DNA of 64,000 nt from Shewanella putrefaciens (GCF_016406305.1 NZ_CP066369.1:2560501-2624500), one strand, 5' to 3'. Shown: positions 11,057-23,645, counted from the stretch's first letter. Translations and numbers: made by a program. Notes: a model not told the origin generated them from the sequence alone.

Positions 11057-11263
11057 ATGGCAAGCGGAACTGTTAAATGGTTCAACAACGCCAAAGGATT
11101 CGGGTTTATTTGCCCTGATCAAGGTGGTGAGGACGTTTTTGCACACTATTCTACCATTGAAATGGAAGGCTATAGAACTCTAAAAGCAGGCCAACCCGTT
11201 CAATTTGAAGTAGAGCAGGGTCCAAAAGGGATGCACGCTTCAGCCATTTCACCAACAAAATAA
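11057..11263 (+). CDS. cspD: Cold-shock-like protein CspD
   Basis: A 68-residue cold-shock domain protein that binds single-stranded nucleic acid; in E. coli CspD inhibits replication in stationary phase. RNP1 (KGFGFICP) and RNP2-like (VFAHYS) motifs are present. A GAAGGAAGTGGAAG Shine-Dalgarno region precedes the ATG. The leader contains two short hairpins (AGACGG/CCGTCT at 10983-11004 and CTTAC/GTAAG at 11021-11032), which could matter for translation control. Divergence from clpS-clpA supports CspD rather than CspA. Confidence 0.9.
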   Translation: MASGTVKWFNNAKGFGFICPDQGGEDVFAHYSTIEMEGYRTLKAGQPVQFEVEQGPKGMHASAISPTK

Positions 11264-11284
11264 TGTTTGGTGAGGCCAATGATC

Positions 11285-11317
11285 AAAAAGGCAGGGACTT
11301 GTCCCTGCCTTTTTTTA
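11285..11317 (+). terminator. cspD terminator
   Basis: Stem GGCAGGGAC/GTCCCTGCC with a TT loop, preceded by A5 and followed by T8. Confidence 0.93.
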
Positions 11318-11354
11318 TTGCCAAGAAAATGCTTCATCCGATGTTTTAACAGAT

Positions 11355-11384
11355 ATAAAAAGGATCTGCATTGCAGACCCTTTC
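11355..11384 (-). terminator. icd terminator
   Basis: Read on the minus strand: AGGGTCTGCA pairs with TGCAGATCCT (one mismatch) followed by a T run. It lies 26 nt after the icd stop. Confidence 0.75.
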
Positions 11385-11409
11385 GCTATCTCACCGTTCA
11401 CTTAACGAA

Positions 11410-13948
<2,539 letters not shown>

Positions 13949-14749
13949 GTGTCTCAGCCTTCCGTTAGCAAAAGCATGAACAAAAGTAAGTTTTCCCCTA
14001 AACGCGCCAATTCCAGCGCCAACTCCCCCACCAAAAGCGCGCTTAGGCCCACAGGCAAAGGCCCTGCTAATCGTTCTGCCGCCGAAGACAAGCTTCCACC
14101 CGCACGTAATGCCAATGGCAGTTTGAAAAAGACTCCCTTTAAAAATCCTAACCGCCGAGCGATTGCGGCGGCAAAACCGGTACAAAGCCAAACGCTCGCC
14201 CCGATTATTGTGCTGTTTAACAAACCCTTTGATGTACTTTGCCAGTTTACTGACGAACAAGGTCGCAAGACCCTAAAAGACTATATCCCGATTACGGATG
14301 TCTATGCCGCAGGCCGCTTAGACAGGGACAGTGAGGGCTTGTTGCTGCTAACCAATGACGGTCAATTGCAGGCCAGACTGACTGAGCCGAAAAAGAAAAC
14401 CTTTAAAACCTATTGGGTGCAAGTAGAAGGCGTTCCGACCGAGGAGGCTCTAACAAAACTGCGCCAAGGTGTTGAATTAAATGATGGAATGACACTGCCA
14501 GCTAAAGTCAAAATCATGGAATCACCCGACGTTTGGCCACGTAATCCACCGGTGAGAGAGCGTAAAAATATCCCAACAACTTGGCTAGAAATCCAAATCC
14601 ATGAGGGCCGTAACCGCCAAGTGAGACGCATGACAGCACATATTGGTTTTCCAACCTTAAGATTAATCCGTTATAAAATAGGCCAATGGAGTCTAGATAA
14701 TTTGCCATCGGGCGAGCATAAATGCATTCGCCTTGGAGATGAAGTCTAA
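13949..14749 (+). CDS. rluE: 23S rRNA pseudouridine(2457) synthase RluE
   Basis: RsuA-family pseudouridine synthase; in E. coli RluE modifies U2457 of 23S rRNA. The catalytic aspartate is in [13 protein letters not shown] (Asp near residue 126), with the family motifs [25 protein letters not shown] and LRLIRYKIG. At 266 residues it is about 50 longer than E. coli RluE because of a basic, low-complexity first ~80 residues rich in Lys, Ser, Asn and Pro. The listed start is GTG 13949; ATG 13976 is an alternative. Downstream order nudJ-mnmA-hflD-purB matches E. coli and supports RluE. Confidence 0.9.
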   Translation: MSQPSVSKSMNKSKFSPKRANSSANSPTKSALRPTGKGPANRSAAEDKLPPARNANGSLKKTPFKNPNRRAIAAAKPVQSQTLAPIIVLFNKPFDVLCQFTDEQGRKTLKDYIPITDVYAAGRLDRDSEGLLLLTNDGQLQARLTEPKKKTFKTYWVQVEGVPTEEALTKLRQGVELNDGMTLPAKVKIMESPDVWPRNPPVRERKNIPTTWLEIQIHEGRNRQVRRMTAHIGFPTLRLIRYKIGQWSLDNLPSGEHKCIRLGDEV

Positions 14750-14827
14750 ATTTCTGCTAAATTTCTGCTAAGTTTCTGCGCTCAACGCCACTAAAAAGTG
14801 GCACCATGTCCGCTCAAAGGAGCATTT

Positions 14828-15322
14828 ATGAGCCTAAGGTATAAACCCAATGTGACCGTCGCTTGTATTATTCATGCGACTGCACAGGACAAATATCTGC
14901 TGGTAGAAGAGTGGATTGACGGCGAGCAGCGCTTTAATCAGCCCGCGGGTCACTTAGAAGCCAATGAAAGCTTAATCCAAGCCTGTGAGCGTGAAGTGTT
15001 TGAGGAAACGGGGCTGTCACTCAAACCCCAAGGACTCGTCGGCATCTATCAATTTAGCGCCAGTGAAGACTTAGCCTTTATGCGCTTTACCTTCTTAGTG
15101 CAGTTAGATGATATGCCCTCTCCCATGCCGCAGGACGATGCCATCCATGCTGCTCACTGGTTGGACTTTGAGCAAATCGAAGCCAAGCAATCTTTACTGC
15201 GCAGTCCCTTAGTCCTCGACTGCCTGAGAGACTATCGTCATCATCTGCAACAGGGAATGGCTTATCCCTTAGACTTACTCAATAGTGATCGTCTCACGAT
15301 AGCCCCAAAGAGCAAGGCATGA
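14828..15322 (+). CDS. nudJ: Nudix phosphatase NudJ
   Basis: Hydrolyses pyrophosphate bonds in nucleotides and, in E. coli, the thiamin precursor HMP-PP. The Nudix box is complete at about residues 41-63 (G-x5-E-x7-REVFEETGL). The start is ATG 14828 after a clean AAAGGAG ribosome site; the frame extends upstream to a GTG at 14798, but that would include the ribosome site in the coding region. The resulting 164 residues compare with 153 in E. coli. The position between rluE and mnmA is the enteric one. Confidence 0.92.
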   Translation: MSLRYKPNVTVACIIHATAQDKYLLVEEWIDGEQRFNQPAGHLEANESLIQACEREVFEETGLSLKPQGLVGIYQFSASEDLAFMRFTFLVQLDDMPSPMPQDDAIHAAHWLDFEQIEAKQSLLRSPLVLDCLRDYRHHLQQGMAYPLDLLNSDRLTIAPKSKA

Positions 15323-15363
15323 TAGAATACGCCGCCGCGTAAATCCGCAAAGAGTTAGCCTGA

Positions 15364-15400
15364 TTTTAGCTTAGTTAACCTTAGTTTTAGCTTAGTTAAC
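15364..15400 (+). repeat. Direct repeat of 16 bp in the nudJ-mnmA gap
   Basis: TTTTAGCTTAGTTAAC occurs at 15364-15379 and again at 15385-15400, separated by 5 bp, within a run of further TTAGTTAA-like words. The same gap holds a GGTGAC/GTCACC hairpin at 15542-15559, 46 nt before mnmA. Confidence 0.85.
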
Positions 15401-15604
15401 TAAGTTAAGGGTTAAGGTAAATCTGCGTTAACTTGATACTCAGAAGATTAGGCTGCTATTCAAGCCTTTTACACGATATCTGGGCGGGGATAAATCGTTT
15501 ACGCAATACACAGATTTTAAGCTAGGCCACGCTATTACTTGGGTGACACGCAAGTCACCAGCAAAAGTGCCTAGCCAACATATACTCAATGGTTTTTAGG
15601 ATCT

Positions 15605-16723
15605 ATGACATCAATCGAACCCACTCATACAGGAAAAAAAGTCATTGTCGGCATGTCCGGCGGTGTAGATTCATCCGTTTCAGCCTATTTGCTTATGCAG
15701 CAAGGCTATCAGGTTGAAGGCCTTTTCATGAAGAACTGGGAAGAAGATGACAACAACGAGTACTGCGCCGCTGCTGAAGATTTAAAGGATGCCCAAGCCG
15801 TATGCGACAAGCTTGGGATCAAGTTACACACAGTCAACTTTGCTGCCGAATATTGGGACAATGTTTTTGAGTATTTCCTCGCCGAGTATAAGGCGGGTCG
15901 CACGCCTAACCCCGATATCATGTGCAACAAAGAAATCAAATTTAAGGCATTTTTAGAATTTGCCGACGAAATCCTCGATGCCGATTACATCGCCATGGGC
16001 CACTATGTGCGCCGCCGCGATAATAGCGATGGCAGCACGCAAATGTTACGTGGTGTCGATGGTAATAAAGATCAAAGCTATTTCCTCTACACCTTAAGCC
16101 ACGAACAAGTGGCCCGTAGCCTGTTCCCCGTCGGTGAGCTTGAAAAATATCAAGTTCGTGAAATTGCAAAAGAAATGGGCTTAATCACCCACGATAAAAA
16201 AGACAGCACTGGCATCTGCTTTATCGGTGAGCGCAAGTTCACTGAATTTCTGGGCACTTATTTACCCGCCCAACCTGGCAATATCGAAACCCCAGAAGGC
16301 GAAGTCATAGGCACGCACCAAGGACTCATGTACCACACCTTAGGCCAACGTAAGGGCCTAGGCATTGGCGGCATGAAAAACAGCAGTGACGATCCTTGGT
16401 ATGTGGTCGACAAAGATCTCGAGCGTAACGTGTTGATTGTGGGTCAAGGCGGACACCATCCGCGTTTGATGTCGACAGGCATGACGGTTAACCAACTGCA
16501 TTGGGTGGATAGAGTTGGTCCTGTTGACGGCTGTCATATTAGCGTCAAAACCCGCTATCGCCAGCAAGATGTACCTTGCACGCTAACGTATAGCGATGAA
16601 AACACCCTAAGGGTTATATTTGATGAACCCGTTGCGGCGGTAACGCCTGGGCAATCTGCGGTATTTTACGAGGGTGAAGTCTGCCTAGGTGGCGGCATCA
16701 TCGATCAATTAATACGAGGATAA
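15605..16723 (+). CDS. mnmA: tRNA-specific 2-thiouridylase MnmA
   Basis: Introduces the 2-thio group at U34 of Lys, Glu and Gln tRNAs, using sulfur relayed from IscS and the Tus proteins. The PP-loop SGGVDSS is at residues 18-24. The two catalytic cysteines are in the [10 protein letters not shown] and [11 protein letters not shown] motifs near residues 106 and 204. At 372 residues it is full length with the C-terminal beta domains. The ATG follows TAGGATCT. hflD begins 3 nt after its stop, so they are co-transcribed. Confidence 0.98.
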   Translation: MTSIEPTHTGKKVIVGMSGGVDSSVSAYLLMQQGYQVEGLFMKNWEEDDNNEYCAAAEDLKDAQAVCDKLGIKLHTVNFAAEYWDNVFEYFLAEYKAGRTPNPDIMCNKEIKFKAFLEFADEILDADYIAMGHYVRRRDNSDGSTQMLRGVDGNKDQSYFLYTLSHEQVARSLFPVGELEKYQVREIAKEMGLITHDKKDSTGICFIGERKFTEFLGTYLPAQPGNIETPEGEVIGTHQGLMYHTLGQRKGLGIGGMKNSSDDPWYVVDKDLERNVLIVGQGGHHPRLMSTGMTVNQLHWVDRVGPVDGCHISVKTRYRQQDVPCTLTYSDENTLRVIFDEPVAAVTPGQSAVFYEGEVCLGGGIIDQLIRG

Positions 16724-16726
16724 AGC

Positions 16727-18744
<2,018 letters not shown>

Positions 18745-18833
18745 GCTATTAATTAAAATTGGCTATTAACCCAATTAGTTATTAACTGAAGTTGGCGACG
18801 AACAAGACTCTTTCTTAAACAGAAATAAGGATT

Positions 18834-18870
18834 AAGGCGACGCACATCACCGCGATGTGGTCGCCTTTTT
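18834..18870 (+). terminator. Terminator hairpin between purB and roxA
   Basis: Stem GGCGAC-(G bulge)-CACATC pairs with GATGTG-GTCGCC around the loop ACCGC, then T5. It has the full form of an intrinsic terminator for purB, yet it ends 7 nt before the roxA ATG at 18878. Confidence 0.85.
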
Positions 18871-18877
18871 TAACACT

Positions 18878-20017
18878 ATGTATACACTCAATCTCGATAT
18901 TCCCCAGTTTCTTAATGAATACTGGCAAAAAAAACCTCTGCTGATCAAAAATGCCTTTCCGCAGTTTGAAGATCCGATCAGCGCCGATGAACTCGCAGGC
19001 CTTGCCTGTGAAGAAGAAATCTCTTCACGCATCGTCGTCACCAAAGACAATGATTGGGAAGTGGTGCAAGGTCCGTTTGAAGATTACGACAGCTATGGCG
19101 AAACCCATTGGCAGTTATTAGTGCAAGCAGTCAACCATTGGTATCCTGATTCACAGCCATTCGTCGACGCTTTTCGCTTTTTACCGGACTGGCGCTTCGA
19201 TGACTTAATGGCATCATTTGCCACCCCAAGTGGCGGTGTTGGACCACACGTCGATAACTACGATGTGTTTATCATTCAAGGCGAAGGTGAACGTCGCTGG
19301 ACTGTCGGTGACAATACCCCGCAACAACGCCGTGGTGGTAATCCAAACTCGCCGCTGGTTGAGGATTTCACGCCGATTATTGATGTAGTGTTAGAAAAAG
19401 GCGATATGCTTTATATTCCACCCGGTTTCCCACACTGCGGTGAAACATTAACCATAGCAATGAGTTACTCGATTGGTTTCCGTGCGCCAAGCCAGCAAGA
19501 ACTGGTCAGTGAAGTCGCCGACTATTTGCTTGATAAAAACTTGGGGCAACAGCGTTTCACTTCTATTTCTGAACCTGACTCCCCCGGCGTGATAAGCCAA
19601 GAGCACCAAGTTGGGCTGATGAATTTACTCGCACAGCTGAGCCAAGATCCGCACAATTATCAAGTCGTTTTAGGCAAACTACTAAGTCAAAATCGTTTTG
19701 AGTTAGATATTTGTGAAGGAGAAGAAGCCTATACCGAAGCGGATCTGCAAGATGCCTTCGACCAAGGTGCGGGCATAAACCGTATCGGTGGCTTAAAAGT
19801 ATTGCGCCTCGAAAATGACACAAACAGCAGATTGTTCATCAATGGCGAAGTCTACGAACTGCCAAACACCCCAGAAGAGGTACTGGCGATCCTCAGCGAC
19901 AACGTCAGCTTATCCTCTGATATTGCATCGACACTCTGCCAACACGACGAAGTACAGAGCTTGCTGTTAACCTTGATCAATCAAGGGCTATGCTATCTCG
20001 CTGATACCGAAGCTTAG
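18878..20017 (+). CDS. roxA: Ribosomal protein uL16 arginine hydroxylase RoxA (YcfD-type cupin)
   Basis: JmjC-type 2-oxoglutarate/Fe(II) oxygenase; E. coli RoxA hydroxylates an arginine of ribosomal protein uL16. The iron ligands are visible as HVD near residues 122-124 and a distal His in PPGFPHCGETL near 186, matching the spacing of the E. coli enzyme. The C-terminal ~100 residues correspond to its winged-helix region. ATG 18878 is chosen because YTLNLDIPQFL resembles known N-termini; a GTG at 18857 lies inside the terminator stem. No ribosome site is visible directly before the ATG. Total 379 residues. Confidence 0.92.
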   Translation: MYTLNLDIPQFLNEYWQKKPLLIKNAFPQFEDPISADELAGLACEEEISSRIVVTKDNDWEVVQGPFEDYDSYGETHWQLLVQAVNHWYPDSQPFVDAFRFLPDWRFDDLMASFATPSGGVGPHVDNYDVFIIQGEGERRWTVGDNTPQQRRGGNPNSPLVEDFTPIIDVVLEKGDMLYIPPGFPHCGETLTIAMSYSIGFRAPSQQELVSEVADYLLDKNLGQQRFTSISEPDSPGVISQEHQVGLMNLLAQLSQDPHNYQVVLGKLLSQNRFELDICEGEEAYTEADLQDAFDQGAGINRIGGLKVLRLENDTNSRLFINGEVYELPNTPEEVLAILSDNVSLSSDIASTLCQHDEVQSLLLTLINQGLCYLADTEA

Positions 20018-20039
20018 TTCATTAACAGTTTGATAAAAT

Positions 20040-20064
20040 AAAGGCACTCCATCGAGTGCCTTTC
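20040..20064. terminator. Bidirectional terminator between roxA and the DUF4826 gene
   Basis: Stem AAGGCACTC/GAGTGCCTT with a CATC loop and A/T flanks on both sides, between two converging genes. Confidence 0.88.
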
Positions 20065-20067
20065 TTA

Positions 20068-20099
20068 TTTATCTATCCTAAAGTTTATCTATCCTAAAG
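20068..20099 (+). repeat. Perfect tandem duplication of 16 bp
   Basis: TTTATCTATCCTAAAG is present twice head to tail (20068-20083 and 20084-20099), between the terminator and the end of the DUF4826 gene. Confidence 0.95.
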
Positions 20100-20124
20100 C
20101 GTACCGACAAAAAGCAATAATAAC

Positions 20125-20574
20125 TTAGGCATTCCACAGTTTATCGTCGTTATGCATACGGTATAAACTCTCAGCACGGGATACCAGCAACTGTGCAAAC
20201 TTGGCCTGAGTCGCATCACGGGTGGCACCCGAACGCACTAAGTTTTCTGCCTGCATTTGCCACATCATCGAAAAATGACGCACGGCATCACGGGCCGTTG
20301 CGGCAACTTTCACATCGACAAAATCCGAGGGTAAATCCCCTGACATCACCCAATATGTCTTATTCGTTGGGCGCTTAGACTCCATTTTCCAAATGGCCAT
20401 ATAAGGGGCAAGGTAGCGACTCTCATCGGCCAACACTTTGCTTGGGATCACACCTTTCTCGGCAAGGAAACGATTCGCTTTTTGAAATTGAGTTCTGACC
20501 CACTCTTGGCGCAGTTTTTCCAACTCTTCTGCAGATAATGTTGGTTGAGCTTGGTCGACAGCTTGTTCAGTCAT
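20125..20574 (-). CDS. DUF4826 family protein
   Basis: A 149-residue soluble protein without signal or membrane segment. The centre (LAPYMAIWKMES, TYWVMSGDLPSDFV, ARDAVRHFSMMWQ) resembles DUF4826 proteins of Shewanella, Vibrio and related marine bacteria. No enzymatic motif is visible and function is unknown. The first ~15 residues are acidic and probably disordered. It is divergent from leucine dehydrogenase. Confidence 0.75.
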   Translation of the reverse strand: MTEQAVDQAQPTLSAEELEKLRQEWVRTQFQKANRFLAEKGVIPSKVLADESRYLAPYMAIWKMESKRPTNKTYWVMSGDLPSDFVDVKVAATARDAVRHFSMMWQMQAENLVRSGATRDATQAKFAQLLVSRAESLYRMHNDDKLWNA

Positions 20575-20683
20575 ACTTCCGTCCTATCTTATTGTTATAA
20601 CGCGGCTCTCATTCTTCGGATGAGTGTGCGGTCCGTACTATTCACAGATTTTGTATCCAATTCCATCTCTTTTTCACCGTAAA

Positions 20684-20702
20684 GCTTACGTTTACGTAAA
20701 GT
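20684..20702 (+). promoter_or_regulatory. LiuR-like operator upstream of leucine dehydrogenase
   Basis: CTTACGT-TT-ACGTAAAG is an inverted repeat with ACGT cores. It resembles the operator form described for LiuR, the MerR-family regulator of branched-chain amino acid breakdown in Shewanella and relatives. Its place 155 bp before the leucine dehydrogenase start fits that role. The match is from memory of the motif, not a matrix score. Confidence 0.6.
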
Positions 20703-20799
20703 GGAAAGCTAGATTGCCACAAATAATCTATTTATTCGGTCATTATGCATGGTTGAGAGTATCGCTAAATGCTATGGTTCTGCAATAAATATAACAAGC

Positions 20800-20830
20800 A
20801 GTCGATGGGAGTTTGCCCCATCGGCTTTTT
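20800..20830 (+). promoter_or_regulatory. Terminator-like hairpin in the leucine dehydrogenase leader
   Basis: AGTCGATGGG pairs with CCCATCGGCT over 10 bp (one G-U) around a 7-nt loop and is followed at once by T4-C. It has intrinsic terminator form and lies 26 nt before the GTG start, between the LiuR-like site and the gene, where an attenuator would be. Confidence 0.65.
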
Positions 20831-20855
20831 CATTGTGTATAGCGGAGAACTTCAC

Positions 20856-21890
20856 GTGGCTGTATTTAATCATGTATCCTTTGACGAACATGAACAGGTC
20901 GTATTCTGTCATGATAAAGAAAGTGGCTTAAGAGCCATTGTCGCCATCCATAACACGAATTTAGGCCCTGCTGTGGGTGGATGTCGTATGTGGAACTATC
21001 AATCGGACGACGAAGCCCTCACTGACGTATTACGTCTTTCCCGTGGCATGACCTACAAAAACGCACTTGCGGGCCTTACCATGGGCGGCGGCAAATCCGT
21101 GATTATTGCCGATCCTAAGCGCCCTGACCGTGAAGCCCTCTTCCGCGCCTTTGGTCGCTTTATCAATAGTCTCGGCGGCCGTTATTACTCCGCTGAAGAC
21201 GTCGGCACGACCACAGCTGATATTATGATCGCCCATGAAGAAACCCCTTATATGGCGGGTCTTGAAGGCAAGAGTGGCGATCCATCCCCGTTCACAGCAC
21301 TTGGTACCTATTTAGGTATTAAAGCTGCAGTAAAACATAAGCTAGGGTTAGATAGCCTAAAAGGGCTTAAAATTGCCGTTCAAGGTGTAGGCCATGTGGG
21401 TTATTACCTGTGCAAACATTTGCATGAAGAAGGCGCAGAACTGATTGTGACTGATATTCATCAGGCTTCATTAGATAAAGTTGCCACGGATTTTGGTGCC
21501 ATTATCGTCGCGCCGCAGGACATCTACGCCCAAGATGTGGATGTGTATGCTCCTTGTGCCCTTGGCGCAACCTTAAACGATGCGACCTTACCGCAACTCA
21601 AAGCTAAAATTGTTGCTGGCTGTGCCAACAACCAATTAGCCGAAGTACGCCATGGCGAACAACTGAAAGAAATGGGCATTTTATATGCTCCTGACTATGT
21701 CATTAACGCGGGTGGTATTATCAACGTATCATTCGAAAAAAATTATGACGCCGCAAAATCCGAAGCTAAGGTCAGAGAAATCTATCACACGCTACTGAAG
21801 ATTTTTGCAAAGGCCGATGAACAGAATCGCACGACTGGCGCAGTTGCCGATGAAATGGCCCGCGCCATTTATCAAAGTGCAAAAGCCTAA
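20856..21890 (+). CDS. ldh: Leucine dehydrogenase (Glu/Leu/Phe/Val dehydrogenase family)
   Basis: Deaminates leucine, valine and isoleucine to 2-oxo acids with NAD, the first step of branched-chain amino acid catabolism. The catalytic region MTYKNALAGLTMGGGKS holds both lysines of the family, and a Rossmann glycine motif VQGVGHVGYYLC follows in the second domain. GTG 20856, after AGCGGAGA, gives 344 residues and the familiar VFNHVSFDEHEQV start; the frame runs on to ATG 20769, but that would code through the leader hairpin. A strong terminator follows. Regulation by a LiuR-like protein is inferred from the upstream dyad. Confidence 0.93.
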   Translation: MAVFNHVSFDEHEQVVFCHDKESGLRAIVAIHNTNLGPAVGGCRMWNYQSDDEALTDVLRLSRGMTYKNALAGLTMGGGKSVIIADPKRPDREALFRAFGRFINSLGGRYYSAEDVGTTTADIMIAHEETPYMAGLEGKSGDPSPFTALGTYLGIKAAVKHKLGLDSLKGLKIAVQGVGHVGYYLCKHLHEEGAELIVTDIHQASLDKVATDFGAIIVAPQDIYAQDVDVYAPCALGATLNDATLPQLKAKIVAGCANNQLAEVRHGEQLKEMGILYAPDYVINAGGIINVSFEKNYDAAKSEAKVREIYHTLLKIFAKADEQNRTTGAVADEMARAIYQSAKA

Positions 21891-21901
21891 TTAAGCTTTG
21901 G

Positions 21902-21935
21902 GGCGGACAACAAACACTTGTTGTTCGCCTTTTTA
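21902..21935 (+). terminator. Leucine dehydrogenase terminator
   Basis: GGCGGACAACA pairs with TGTTGTTCGCC (one G-U) followed by T6. Confidence 0.88.
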
Positions 21936-22077
21936 CCCTTCCCTATCGTCAAAAAATAAATCCTCCTTAATACCAATCAGATACCTAAACGACACGTAAA
22001 ATTCACTATTCTGTAGTGGAAAACTGTAACCTGCTCTGCTTGAATTAACCACTCGTCAGTCAGTGGAGGAATGGCAT

Positions 22078-22425
22078 ATGGTCAGTTTCAAATATGAGCT
22101 AAATCAGGACTCGGTTGAGTTGCAGGCCAGCGATTGGTTTGGATTAGAGCGGGTTTTTATCAATGGGCATATGGTGTCACGTAAGCTCAATTTTGGTCAA
22201 AACAGTGAGCACTGCATCAAACTGAACGATGGCAATCAATGTCGTTTTAAGCTGTTTATCGACCCCCAGACCGATGAATTAACCTGCCGAATTTACAAGC
22301 ATAATCAATTGATCACTAGCTTAAAACAGGGCAAAGAAAGCCTAGTTCAACGTCAACGCATGCTACAGCAAGGGTTACTGTTTGGCTCGAGTTTAGTGCT
22401 ATTGCTTATATTGCTGCCCTTTTAG
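22078..22425 (+). CDS. Small hypothetical protein with C-terminal membrane anchor
   Basis: No family recognised. The 115 residues comprise a beta-rich soluble part (~90 residues) with two cysteines, a basic Gln-rich helix (SLVQRQRMLQQG) and a final hydrophobic stretch LLFGSSLVLLLILLPF that would be a tail anchor. ATG 22078 is chosen for the GGAGGA site 7 nt upstream; the frame also opens at GTG 22063 across that site. It stands alone between the leucine dehydrogenase terminator and a converging marR-type gene. Confidence 0.7.
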   Translation: MVSFKYELNQDSVELQASDWFGLERVFINGHMVSRKLNFGQNSEHCIKLNDGNQCRFKLFIDPQTDELTCRIYKHNQLITSLKQGKESLVQRQRMLQQGLLFGSSLVLLLILLPF

Positions 22426-22452
22426 GCCCACAAAACACTCGACTTAGTATAC

Positions 22453-22884
22453 TTAGTCATATTCATCTACTGACAAACGGTTGATTTTGTTGAGCAGTTT
22501 TATAAATTGTGAACGTTCATCCTCATTCAGATTAGAAAGAAACTTTTCGTTAACCCGCTCAGCTTCTCGGATCAAATCCTGCTCTAAAGCTTTGGCCTCA
22601 TCGGTCAAAAATATTTGAAAAGCACGGCGATTGTCTGACTCTTGGTGACGGGTGATAAATCCTTGTACCTGTAATTGGTCAAGTAAGCGCGTCATAGTGT
22701 AGTTTGCGACATCACAACGTTTTGATAATTCGGTTTGAGTGATGCCCTCTTCCTGCCAAAGAGCAAACAGCACAGGCCACAACTTAATATCGAGTTGATA
22801 GCGTTTAAGTTGCAGATCGAGCTCATTTTGCAGCTCAAGATTTAAGTGGGAAACAAGATAGCCTAAGCTTTCATAACGGTTCAA
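22453..22884 (-). CDS. MarR-family transcriptional regulator
   Basis: A 143-residue winged-helix regulator. The helix-turn-helix (EGITQTELSKRCDVANYTMTRL) is followed by the wing (ITRHQESDNRRAFQIFLT) with the DxRR motif characteristic of MarR proteins, and an all-helical C-terminal dimerisation region. The ligand is unknown. MarR proteins usually control themselves or an adjacent gene; the DUF1285 gene lies upstream on the same strand 146 bp away, and an imperfect AAGTG/CACTT inverted repeat sits at 22950-22975 in the gap. Confidence 0.88.
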   Translation of the reverse strand: MNRYESLGYLVSHLNLELQNELDLQLKRYQLDIKLWPVLFALWQEEGITQTELSKRCDVANYTMTRLLDQLQVQGFITRHQESDNRRAFQIFLTDEAKALEQDLIREAERVNEKFLSNLNEDERSQFIKLLNKINRLSVDEYD

Positions 22885-23030
22885 ACAGCACCTCCGAAAA
22901 CAGCGGTTTTAGACCCATCTAACCTGACACTCACCTAAGATCCAATGCCAAGTGTCATTTTTAATACTATCACTTAACCTATAATAAACTAGTCAATCCC
23001 CCGAACTAATTGCAATCAATATCCCAGATC

Positions 23031-23522
23031 TTAGGGTAGTTCTAAGTCAGATAAGTTGAATTCATTAACAAAATTATAATAACAAGCTCGACTCAGTTTT
23101 CCCCACAAACCACGCTCTAAGGGCAAATAAATACCAAAGTCGGTCAGCTTCATCCGGTTAATATCCATGATCTGATGCTCGGTATCGATACTGGTCTTCA
23201 CCTGCAGATAAGCGGGATCTGGGCCGCGCTCAAAATCGATAATCACTAAGGGAACATCGGTCACTGTGACTCGAACTTTTTCCACTGGGGTAATTAAAAA
23301 ATGCTCATCCTCGATGCAGTGTAAAATGCCCGCAAAAAGCTTTGCAAATTTAACGGGCAATGCGCTTCCCTGATACTGCCAGTCTCCAGTCTCTTGAATA
23401 TTAAATAACGCGACCTCACTGCATAATGGGATCACCTCAGTCAACACTGCAGATATGGGAGAGTCAATATTCAGCGCAAGTTGTTCTAATGTGTGCTGCT
23501 CGCTTTTGGTCAACTTATCCAT
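23031..23522 (-). CDS. DUF1285 family protein
   Basis: A 163-residue cytosolic protein. The central segment (KLFAGILHCIEDEHFLITPVEKVRVTVTDVPL-type, residues ~60-95) is the DUF1285 signature; structures of the family, including one from Shewanella baltica, show two similar small domains with a suggested but unproven signalling role. The N-terminal 50 residues here do not show the CGDIDMRI-like stretch I associate with other members, so this could be a divergent subtype. Confidence 0.7.
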   Translation of the reverse strand: MDKLTKSEQHTLEQLALNIDSPISAVLTEVIPLCSEVALFNIQETGDWQYQGSALPVKFAKLFAGILHCIEDEHFLITPVEKVRVTVTDVPLVIIDFERGPDPAYLQVKTSIDTEHQIMDINRMKLTDFGIYLPLERGLWGKLSRACYYNFVNEFNLSDLELP

Positions 23523-23539
23523 GATCCATTTCCTTTAAC

Positions 23540-23567
23540 AAAAAACCAGCCTTTTGGCTGGTTTTAG
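23540..23567 (-). terminator. Terminator of the ydiJ-type gene
   Basis: Stem AAAACCAGCC/GGCTGGTTTT, nearly symmetric, with a 4-nt loop. It lies 79 nt after the ydiJ stop and just upstream of the DUF1285 gene. Confidence 0.88.
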
Positions 23568-23645
23568 TGTGACATCTATTACCCAGAGGATCCAATTAAC
23601 CGTTTCAACCTAACTCGGCTTTTGTATTCATAGGCAAACCCCTAT

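Noticed and set aside
20749..20931. Possible leader peptide ORF for leucine dehydrogenase
   Set aside because: It runs through the hairpin and past the gene start and lacks a leucine-rich stretch, so it does not fit a classical attenuator peptide.
22950..22975. AAGTG/CACTT inverted repeat upstream of the marR gene
   Set aside because: Arms are only 5 bp and the spacer is A/T-rich; too weak to call an operator.
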